DNA of 5,948 bases from an uncultured Gammaproteobacteria bacterium. Its GTDB lineage: Bacteria > Pseudomonadota > Gammaproteobacteria > GCA-001735895. The DNA lies in the NCBI GenBank assembly GCA_945787265.1, contig CALZHS010000120.1:1-5948 (forward strand), written 5' to 3'. The notes under the pieces were generated by a model. It ran no database searches, had not been told where the DNA came from, and saw only the letters and a program-made list of their open reading frames with translations. The translations under genes were made by a program, and so were the position numbers. Shown in pieces: positions 1-5,068 of the stretch; within the stretch, counting starts at the first letter, position 1, and the number at the start of each line of letters is the position of its first letter.

Positions 1-963
1 GATATTTACGAAGGCCTGGCGCAACAGCACGAAAACCTCGAACTTGATGAAGTCGAGGCGGTGTTACACCTGGTGCAACGATTCGATCCGGTTGGCGTAG
101 CGGCCAAATCGCCGAGCGAATGCATGGCGATTCAGCTGGAACAATACGACCCCGAAACGCCCTGCCTCGCCAAGGCAAAAGTGCTGGTCGACAAGTACCT
201 CGAGCATCTTGCCAGTAACGATGTGGCGCTGCTCAAGCGTCGTTTGCAGGCCAGTGATAGCGAACTGGCAGAAATTATCAAACTGATCCAGACGACCAAT
301 CCGCACCCGGGTCACAGTATCAGTCAAAACCACGCAGAGTATGTGGTGCCGGATGTTTACGTCAGCAAGCAATCGGGACGCTGGCGAGTCAGTATCAATC
401 CTGAGCACGCCCCCCGACTCCGGGTTAACGACCAGTACGCAAGCCTGATCAAGCGCAGCGACACGAGCGATCAGAATACTTATTTAAAAGACCACCTGCA
501 GGAAGCGCGCTGGTTTATCAAAAGCCTGCAAAGCCGCAATGAAACCCTGCTGAGGGTCGCAACGGCAATCGTCGAACGCCAGCACGCTTTCCTCGAGTAT
601 GGCGAAGAGGCAATGCAGCCCATGGTGCTGCGCGATATTGCCGAACAGCTGGAGCTGCACGAATCGACGATCTCGAGAGTGACGACGCACAAATACATGC
701 ATACGCCGCGTGGTATACTCGAGTTCAAATACTTCTTTTCGAGCCATGTGGGTACCGCCGATGGCGGTGAATGCTCGGCCACGGCGATCCGGGCTATTAT
801 CAAAAAATTCGTCGCTGCTGAAAAGCCGGAGAAGCCACTAAGCGATAACAAGATAGCAACTTTGTTGGAGCAACAGGGTATTAACGTAGCCAGGAGAACC
901 ATTGCTAAATACAGGGAAGCGTTAAATATTCCACCGTCCAACGAGCGTAAACGTCTCTTCTGA
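1..963 (+). CDS. rpoN: RNA polymerase sigma-54 factor RpoN (5' partial, C-terminal 320 residues)
   Basis: Sigma-54 directs core RNA polymerase to -24/-12 promoters and needs AAA+ activators to open them. The reading frame is open from base 1 with no stop, so the first in-frame GTG at 61 is not the start; the gene begins outside the window and about a third of a typical 470-500 residue RpoN is missing. What remains is the core-binding region followed by the DNA-binding part: a helix-turn-helix around bases 628-700 (residues LHESTISRV) leading into [15 protein letters not shown], and the RpoN box [10 protein letters not shown] at bases 889-918, which recognises the -24 element. The protein ends 15 residues later with the usual NERKRLF tail, so the C-terminus is complete. 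The stop at 961-963 is followed by a 50-base spacer before hpf, the usual rpoN-hpf order. The RpoN box makes the call essentially certain. Confidence 0.98.
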   Translation, partial: DIYEGLAQQHENLELDEVEAVLHLVQRFDPVGVAAKSPSECMAIQLEQYDPETPCLAKAKVLVDKYLEHLASNDVALLKRRLQASDSELAEIIKLIQTTNPHPGHSISQNHAEYVVPDVYVSKQSGRWRVSINPEHAPRLRVNDQYASLIKRSDTSDQNTYLKDHLQEARWFIKSLQSRNETLLRVATAIVERQHAFLEYGEEAMQPMVLRDIAEQLELHESTISRVTTHKYMHTPRGILEFKYFFSSHVGTADGGECSATAIRAIIKKFVAAEKPEKPLSDNKIATLLEQQGINVARRTIAKYREALNIPPSNERKRLF

Positions 964-972
964 GACACCAAC

Positions 973-992
973 GGTTCGCAGCGATGCGAATC
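973..992 (+). other. Hairpin with GNRA loop in the rpoN-hpf spacer
   Basis: The spacer contains an exact inverted repeat, TTCGCA / TGCGAA (975-980 and 985-990), around the loop GCGA. A G-U pair (974/991) and a G-C pair (973/992) extend it to an 8-pair stem. The GCGA loop fits the stable GNRA tetraloop class. There is no T-tract after it, so it is not an intrinsic terminator. It lies 8 bases upstream of the hpf Shine-Dalgarno and could stabilise or mark a processed hpf 5' end; that role is inference. Confidence 0.55.
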
Positions 993-1000
993 TCACAGCC

Positions 1001-1007
1001 GAGGAGG
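1001..1007 (+). promoter_or_regulatory. Strong Shine-Dalgarno that fixes the hpf start
   Basis: GAGGAGG lies 6 bases before the ATG at 1014. It decides against the upstream in-frame ATG at 984, which lies inside the hairpin and would add ten residues unlike the family N-terminus. Confidence 0.85.
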
Positions 1008-1013
1008 TTACAG

Positions 1014-1331
1014 ATGCAAGTCAGTCTAAGCGGTCATCATGTCGAAATAACGGAATCCATGCGCAACTATGTCAATGAAAAGATCGGCAAGCTCGATCGG
1101 CACTTCGACCAGGCGCTGGACATTCATATCGTACTCACTGTGGAAAAACTGCGTCACAAGGCGGAGGCCACACTGCACGTCAGCGGCGGTAAGCTGCATG
1201 CCGACGATGTCCGGGAAGATATGTATGCCGCAATTGATGGTCTCGTCGATAAACTTGATCGCCAGGGAAAAAAACACAAAGAAAAACTGAAGAACCATCG
1301 GCTCAAAGGCGTGTCCGCCGAGCTCGCATGA
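1014..1331 (+). CDS. hpf: Ribosome hibernation promoting factor, short form (HPF/YhbH family)
   Basis: Predicted 105-residue cytoplasmic protein that binds the 30S decoding region and promotes inactive 100S ribosome dimers in stationary phase or stress. The start MQVSLSGHHVEITESMRNYV and the following KIGKLDRHF are typical of the family. The central strand segment (HIVLTVEKLRHKAEATLHVSGG) and the helix with DMYAAIDGLVDKLDRQ complete the beta-alpha-beta-beta-beta-alpha fold. The basic C-terminal run KKHKEKLKNHR suits rRNA contact. It is near the roughly 95 residues of the enteric short form and lacks the C-terminal domain of long HPF. It follows rpoN by 50 bases and ends 10 bases before a strong terminator, so it is the last gene of the rpoN transcript. 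The ATG at 1014 is preferred over 984 because of the GAGGAGG site. Confidence 0.95.
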   Translation: MQVSLSGHHVEITESMRNYVNEKIGKLDRHFDQALDIHIVLTVEKLRHKAEATLHVSGGKLHADDVREDMYAAIDGLVDKLDRQGKKHKEKLKNHRLKGVSAELA

Positions 1332-1334
1332 AAT

Positions 1335-1367
1335 AAAAAAAGGGGGAGATTGCTCCCCCTTTTTTTT
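1335..1367 (+). terminator. Strong rho-independent terminator after hpf
   Basis: A perfect 7-bp stem GGGGGAG (1342-1348) / CTCCCCC (1353-1359) encloses the 4-base loop ATTG and is followed by eight T (1360-1367). Seven A (1335-1341) precede the stem and can extend it by pairing with the T run. That symmetry would also let it act on the - strand. It begins 3 bases after the hpf stop and separates rpoN-hpf from the ptsN group. Confidence 0.95.
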
Positions 1368-1390
1368 GCCCAAAACGAGATCCATTGCAC

Positions 1391-1418
1391 TTGCATACTC
1401 GCACAATTGCATTAAGAT
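1391..1418 (+). promoter_or_regulatory. Weak sigma-70-like promoter candidate for the ptsN operon
   Basis: TTGCAT (1391-1396) and TAAGAT (1413-1418) are separated by 16 bases, and the predicted start near 1425 would give a leader of about 35 bases before the ptsN ATG. Matches to consensus are only partial (about 3 of 6 and 4 of 6). The main argument is positional: the terminator at 1335-1367 implies a new promoter in the 93 bases before ptsN. TTGCA occurs three times here (1385, 1391, 1407), which may be chance. Confidence 0.3.
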
Positions 1419-1460
1419 TCGCGCATCGATTCCAACTCACCCACGTTCAATCCTTGAATA

Positions 1461-1913
1461 ATGACAATTTCTGCACTTTTGTCACCACAAAGTATTTTTA
1501 TCGATGCTGAAATCACCAGCAAAAAAAAGCTCCTGGAATTGATTGCAAATATCGTTGCTGATCGAGCCCATCTTCCCGAGTCCACGATCTACAGCAGCCT
1601 GCTGAATCGTGAACGGCTCGGTAGCACCGGGCTCGGCAATGGCTTTGCGGTCCCGCATGCTCGCCTGGAAAACCTCGACCAGACCATGGGCTTATTTATC
1701 CGCTTAAATGAACCAGTCAATTTCGAGTCGCCCGATAACATTCCGGTTGATCTGGTATTCACCATCATCATCCCCGAAGAAGCGACCGAGGAACACTTGC
1801 TGATCCTGTCTTCGCTTGCCGGCATATTCTCGAGGCCAGAGGTTTGTGAAGCGATACGCGCCGCGGCCAGTCGCGATGAAATAGAACAAATCATCCAGTC
1901 AGCTGAGCAATGA
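1461..1913 (+). CDS. ptsN: Nitrogen-PTS phosphocarrier EIIA-Ntr (PtsN)
   Basis: A 150-residue cytoplasmic EIIA of the fructose/mannitol fold, the output protein of the nitrogen PTS, which regulates targets such as potassium handling and stress responses rather than transporting sugar. The phospho-acceptor is His66 in GNGFAVPHARLE, preceded by the family signature RERLGSTGLGNG (residues 50-61). The C-terminal half (PVDLVFTIIIPEEATEEHLLILSSLAGIF) is also typical. It is slightly shorter than the 163-residue E. coli protein, mostly at the ends. No clear Shine-Dalgarno precedes the ATG at 1461, so the exact start is less certain than the identity. It follows the hpf terminator, so it is probably the first gene of its own transcript, and its stop overlaps the next ORF as ATGA. 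Confidence 0.96.
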   Translation: MTISALLSPQSIFIDAEITSKKKLLELIANIVADRAHLPESTIYSSLLNRERLGSTGLGNGFAVPHARLENLDQTMGLFIRLNEPVNFESPDNIPVDLVFTIIIPEEATEEHLLILSSLAGIFSRPEVCEAIRAAASRDEIEQIIQSAEQ

Positions 1914-2173
1914 GACCCGCTTTAAAAACCCGTGAATTTCTCTCCCAGTATCAGCAAAAACCTAGACTAGACTTCAGCTCTCGCCCGGTTGGCCTGGTAC
2001 TCGAGATAAAACGCTCGCGCCAGACCTCGGATACTTTCGATGCGACGACGCGCAACCACTTGTTGCAGGTAAACGGGTACAATGCGGCGCAGGATTTCAT
2101 CACGCGTCAAAACCAGGCGCTGGCGCAAAATTCTGCTACACCTGCGCTTTCTTCGAGGATAGACACAGAGTGA
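1910..2173 (+). CDS. 87-residue HprK-like stub: N-terminal tip and C-terminal tail without the kinase core
   Basis: This small ORF occupies the hprK position between ptsN and rapZ. Residues 1-22 (TREFLSQY..K.RLDF) resemble the first helix and strand of HPr kinase/phosphorylase. Residues 48-71 carry the pattern RN..LQ..G......F..RQ....L (R48, N49, L52, Q53, G56, F63, R66, Q67, L71), which matches the conserved extreme C-terminus of HprK. Intact HprK is about 310 residues; here the P-loop, the catalytic acidic residues and the HprK signature are all absent, so about 220-230 residues seem to have been lost in frame. Residues 26-33 (PVGLVLEI) may be a diverged version of the strand before the C-terminal helix; residues 34-47 are unlike the family. 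Its ATG overlaps the ptsN stop and its TGA overlaps the rapZ GTG, so it can keep translational coupling. It cannot be a kinase. It may be a pseudogene or a non-catalytic remnant. The link to HprK rests on position and recalled motifs, without a search. Confidence 0.6.
   Translation: MRPALKTREFLSQYQQKPRLDFSSRPVGLVLEIKRSRQTSDTFDATTRNHLLQVNGYNAAQDFITRQNQALAQNSATPALSSRIDTE
2155..2159 (+). promoter_or_regulatory. Shine-Dalgarno for rapZ inside the HprK-like stub
   Basis: GAGGA lies 10 bases before the GTG at 2170, within the last codons of the upstream ORF. It supports the GTG start and suggests that the stub is translated up to the coupling point. Confidence 0.5.
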
Positions 2174-3027
2174 AACTGGTGATTGTGAGCGGCCTTTCCG
2201 GCTCTGGAAAAACCGTAGCCCTGCATACGCTCGAGGACGCCGGTTATTATTGCATCGACAACCTGCCGCTCGGAATGCTGCCGCAACTCATCGACAATAT
2301 GATCAATACGACTCCGGAACCCTATGACCTGGTCGCGATCGCTATCGATGCACGCAGCGGGATAGATAATTCAGATCATTTCGATGTCATCATGGAGAAA
2401 ATTAACCAGCATCCGTTACAGGTCAAGATCCTGTTCCTGACCTCGGATACCTCGCGGCTGTTAAAGCGCTTTAGCGAAACCCGTCGCAAGCATCCGCTCT
2501 CCAGAACAGGCCTGCCGCTGGCCGATGCCATCCAGCAGGAAAAGAAAATGCTGGAAGACATTCACGCCAATGCAGATCTTTCGATTGACAGCTCGAATTT
2601 GAGCGTGCATGAACTGCGGCATATGATCATCGACCAGCTGCTATCGCAATCGAGCTCGGAAATGGGAATTTTAATTCAGTCCTTCGGCTTCAAGAACGGC
2701 GTTCCAGCCGATACCGATTTTGTATTCGACGTGCGTTGTTTACCGAATCCTCACTGGGAAAAAAGCCTCAGGCCATTAACCGGATGCGACCGAGCGGTGG
2801 TCAAGTACCTAGAGCAATACGAGGATGTTGAGAAGATGTTTGAATCGGTGCGTTCTTTCCTGCGCGACTGGATACCGCGCTTCGAAAAAGAGAATCGCAG
2901 TTACATGACGATCTCGATCGGCTGTACCGGCGGCAAACACCGTTCGGTATACCTGGCGGAACGCATTGCTGCAGATTTAAAAAAGGACCGCGGCAACCTG
3001 TCCATCCGCCACCGTGACATGGCATGA
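2170..3027 (+). CDS. rapZ: RNase adapter / P-loop nucleotide-binding regulator RapZ (YvcJ/YhbJ family)
   Basis: A 285-residue cytoplasmic protein. The N-terminus holds a Walker A loop, GLSGSGKT (residues 8-15), followed by the family hallmark DAGYYCIDNLP and a Walker-B-like AIDARS near residue 60. The C-terminal domain shows FGFKNGVPADTDFVFDVRCLPNPHW, with Asp187 in DVRCLPNP, and the closing GCTGGKHRSVYLAERIA. In E. coli RapZ delivers the small RNA GlmZ to RNase E and senses glucosamine-6-phosphate. This protein ends at IRHRDMA and lacks the short basic tail (KRK-type) that contributes to GlmZ binding in enterics, so the enteric RNA role should not be assumed. It starts with GTG overlapping the upstream TGA by 4 bases (GTGA) and ends in an ATGA overlap with the EIIA gene, placing it centrally in the PTS operon. 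Confidence 0.96.
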   Translation: MKLVIVSGLSGSGKTVALHTLEDAGYYCIDNLPLGMLPQLIDNMINTTPEPYDLVAIAIDARSGIDNSDHFDVIMEKINQHPLQVKILFLTSDTSRLLKRFSETRRKHPLSRTGLPLADAIQQEKKMLEDIHANADLSIDSSNLSVHELRHMIIDQLLSQSSSEMGILIQSFGFKNGVPADTDFVFDVRCLPNPHWEKSLRPLTGCDRAVVKYLEQYEDVEKMFESVRSFLRDWIPRFEKENRSYMTISIGCTGGKHRSVYLAERIAADLKKDRGNLSIRHRDMA

Positions 3028-3422
3028 ATGTCGGCATACTACTGGTAACTCACGAGGATATCGGCGCGCAGCTGATTAGCGTGGCCAGGACCATATTCAA
3101 ACAGCCCCCAAAGCCGGTTTCGCTGGTGTCAGTACCGGCAGATCTCGAACCTGCAGTCCTCGGTAAGTTCGCAGACTTGATTCGTAATGCAATTGATGAG
3201 CAGGAACAGGGTCGAGGTGTACTGGTGCTCACCGATATCTTTGGTGCAACACCCGACAACCTGGCCCGGTATTTCGCCAGGGATCGCAATGTTCGGGTCG
3301 TTAGCGGGATAAACTTGCCGATGCTGCTGAGCGTATTAAACTACGCCCAACAATCGCTGGAGCAACTCAGCGAAACCGCGCTGAATGGCGGCAGGAGCGG
3401 GATACAGCAGAGTCAGGAATGA
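3024..3422 (+). CDS. Orphan mannose-type PTS EIIA protein (EIIA-Man family)
   Basis: A 132-residue cytoplasmic protein starting MNVGILLVTHEDIG. His10 is at the position of the phospho-acceptor His10 of enteric ManX. The central motif GVLVLTDIFGATPDNLAR (residues ~66-83) is the EIIA-Man fold signature, and VRVVSGINLPMLL follows as in the family. No IIB, IIC or IID partner lies in the window, so it is more likely a regulatory phospho-acceptor of HPr than part of a sugar transporter. The C-terminal ~15 residues (NGGRSGIQQSQE) are polar and probably flexible. It overlaps rapZ by ATGA at 3024-3027 and HPr by ATGA at 3419-3422. No good Shine-Dalgarno is visible, so initiation probably depends on coupling. 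Such orphan EIIA genes are common beside HPr and hprK in beta- and gammaproteobacteria. Confidence 0.92.
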   Translation: MNVGILLVTHEDIGAQLISVARTIFKQPPKPVSLVSVPADLEPAVLGKFADLIRNAIDEQEQGRGVLVLTDIFGATPDNLARYFARDRNVRVVSGINLPMLLSVLNYAQQSLEQLSETALNGGRSGIQQSQE

Positions 3423-3688
3423 TCACCGAAAACGTAACCATCGTGAACAAGCTCGGGCTGCATGCGCGCGCAGCATCCAAGCTGGTCAATTGCGCCAGCC
3501 AGTTCGAGAGCGAGGTGTTCATCACGCGCAAGGGCAATCGTGTCAACGCCAAGAGTATCATGGGTGTCATGATGCTGGCCGCAAGCAAGGGCGCTGAGCT
3601 GGAGCTCGAGATTGAGGGTAACGACGAGCAGGCCTGTCGCGATGCGTTGCTGAAACTAATCGGTGACCGCTTCGGCGAAGCCGAGTAA
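3419..3688 (+). CDS. HPr phosphocarrier protein (NPr/HPr family)
   Basis: An 89-residue cytoplasmic phosphocarrier that takes phosphate from Enzyme I and passes it to EIIA proteins. The active-site motif NKLGLHARAA gives phospho-His15 with Arg17 next to it. The second signature, KSIMGVMMLAASKG, places Ser46 exactly where HprK phosphorylates HPr, so the regulatory serine is kept. The length (85-90 residues) and ending are normal. The likely recipients, ptsN and the EIIA at 3024, lie upstream in the same operon. The gene usually next in related clusters, ptsI (Enzyme I), is absent here; mgtE follows instead. The ATG overlaps the preceding stop as ATGA. Symbol left blank because ptsH and npr naming cannot be settled from sequence alone. 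Confidence 0.96.
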   Translation: MITENVTIVNKLGLHARAASKLVNCASQFESEVFITRKGNRVNAKSIMGVMMLAASKGAELELEIEGNDEQACRDALLKLIGDRFGEAE

Positions 3689-3695
3689 CCGCGCA

Positions 3696-5045
3696 ATGAT
3701 TGAAGAGGATATCGAGCAACTGCGACAGGACGTATCGGTTGCGCTTGAATCCGACGACAGCGTTGAAGTATTAAAGTTACTGGGCTCTGTCAACGTGGCA
3801 GAGATCGCCTTGCTACTTGACTCACTGCCCCCGCAGCAGCGAGATTTGATCTGGCCGCTGATCGAACCGGGTGACCTGGGTGCCGTTTTACTGGAAACCC
3901 AGGACGACATCAGCGATGCCAAGCTCAAAGCGCTCGATCCTGAAGAAATTGCCGCGATCGTCGAAACCCTGCCCGATGTAGACGACCAGGCCGATCTTAT
4001 CCTGGCGCTTCCCACCGACAAGCTTGTACAGACCCTGCATACGCTGGATGCGAACAAGCGTGAAAGGCTCGAATCGGTATTATCGTACAGCGAGGATACC
4101 GCCGGTGGCCTGATGAACCTCGACCAGGTCACGGTACGCGCCGACGTATCACTCGATGTGGTGTTGCGTTACCTGCGCATCCGCGGCGAGTTACCGGATC
4201 ATACCGACCAGTTATTCGTCACCGACCGTCGCGACCATTACATGGGTTCATTGTATCTGCGTGACTTGCTCACCAATGACCCGGAAGTTGAAGTTAAAAG
4301 TATTATGCGCACCGATGTCGACGCGATGCACGTGCATATGTCTGATAACGAAGTGGCCCGTGAATTTGAAAAATACGACCTGGTGAGTGCGCCGATCGTC
4401 GATGAGGAACACAAACTGATCGGTCGTATTACCATCGATGACGTGGTCGATGTTATTCGCGATGAAGGCGATCACTCTATTATGAGCAGGGCAGGTCTGT
4501 CCGAAGAGGAAGACATGTTTTCACCGGTGCTGGTCACCTCCAGACGCCGTGGTATCTGGCTTGGAATTAACCTTCTGACCGCTTTTCTGGCGGCCTATGT
4601 CATCGGTTTTTTTGAAGATATTCTCGACCAGGTAGTCGCGCTTGCTATCCTGATTACCATCGTACCCAGCATGGGCGGCATCGCTGGTTCTCAAACTCTC
4701 ACCATTGCAATCCGCGGGCTCGCCCTCGGACAACTCGGCAGCTCCAACTACCGTTCACTGATTGCAAAGGAGATATCGGTCGGATTTCTAAACGGGCTAC
4801 TGTGGGCACTGGTAGTGGCTTCGCTTTCAATAATCTGGTTTGGGAATTTCGCGATTGGCATGATCATCGCATTTGCCTTGGTTGTGAACCTGCTGGCAGG
4901 GGCACTTGCGGGAGCAGTCATTCCGGTCGTCTTGCGTCAGATCGGTATCGACCCTGCAATCGCCGGTGGTGTGGTATTGACCACGGTTACCGACGTTGTC
5001 GGTATCATCGCGTTTCTCGGCCTGGCAACCCTGGTTCTGGGTTAG
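3696..5045 (+). CDS. mgtE: Mg2+ channel/transporter MgtE
   Basis: A 449-residue inner-membrane Mg2+ channel with the complete family layout. Residues 1 to ~125 form the acidic helical MgtE N domain, ending in SYSEDTAGGLM (~135). Two CBS domains follow at about 135-195 and 198-255 (DQLFVTDRRDHYMGSL and LVSAPIVDEEHKLIGRITIDDVVDVI). The pore domain begins at ~286 (GIWLGINLLTAF) and holds five hydrophobic segments, including PSMGGIAGSQTLTIAIRGLALGQ and TTVTDVVGIIAFLGLATLVL. Asp433 in TVTDVVG corresponds to the pore aspartate that coordinates Mg2+ in Thermus MgtE. The acidic N and CBS domains act as the Mg2+ sensor that closes the channel. The ATG at 3696, 7 bases after the HPr stop, is chosen; a GTG at 3663 would add 11 residues and overlap HPr by 26 bases, and neither has a clear ribosome site. 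The gene ends the operon. Confidence 0.95.
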   Translation: MIEEDIEQLRQDVSVALESDDSVEVLKLLGSVNVAEIALLLDSLPPQQRDLIWPLIEPGDLGAVLLETQDDISDAKLKALDPEEIAAIVETLPDVDDQADLILALPTDKLVQTLHTLDANKRERLESVLSYSEDTAGGLMNLDQVTVRADVSLDVVLRYLRIRGELPDHTDQLFVTDRRDHYMGSLYLRDLLTNDPEVEVKSIMRTDVDAMHVHMSDNEVAREFEKYDLVSAPIVDEEHKLIGRITIDDVVDVIRDEGDHSIMSRAGLSEEEDMFSPVLVTSRRRGIWLGINLLTAFLAAYVIGFFEDILDQVVALAILITIVPSMGGIAGSQTLTIAIRGLALGQLGSSNYRSLIAKEISVGFLNGLLWALVVASLSIIWFGNFAIGMIIAFALVVNLLAGALAGAVIPVVLRQIGIDPAIAGGVVLTTVTDVVGIIAFLGLATLVLG

Positions 5046-5068
5046 CAGCCTGTCGGACCCGGGATATC

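Noticed and set aside
480..971. Long antisense ORF across the rpoN 3' half
   Set aside because: It lies opposite an unmistakable rpoN reading frame; the translation is Ser/Arg/Cys-rich without any recognisable motif, typical of a shadow frame.
984..1013. Upstream ATG start for hpf
   Set aside because: It falls within the GCGA-loop hairpin, lacks a Shine-Dalgarno, and adds residues outside the family; the ATG at 1014 has GAGGAGG correctly spaced.
1385..1411. Possible sigma-54 promoter before ptsN (several TTGCA/GCAC words)
   Set aside because: No GG and GC pair at the required -24/-12 spacing with a TGGCAC-type upstream element; the words are too close or too far apart.
3656..4132. 158-codon antisense ORF over the mgtE N-terminal domain
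   Set aside because: Very serine-rich shadow translation opposite conserved mgtE codons, with no ribosome site or family motif.
4674..4697. MgtE pore motif SMGGIAGSQ with Ile where many family members have Asn
   Set aside because: From memory, Ile or Val variants occur in gammaproteobacterial MgtE, and Asp433 and the rest of the pore are intact, so it is not evidence of altered function.
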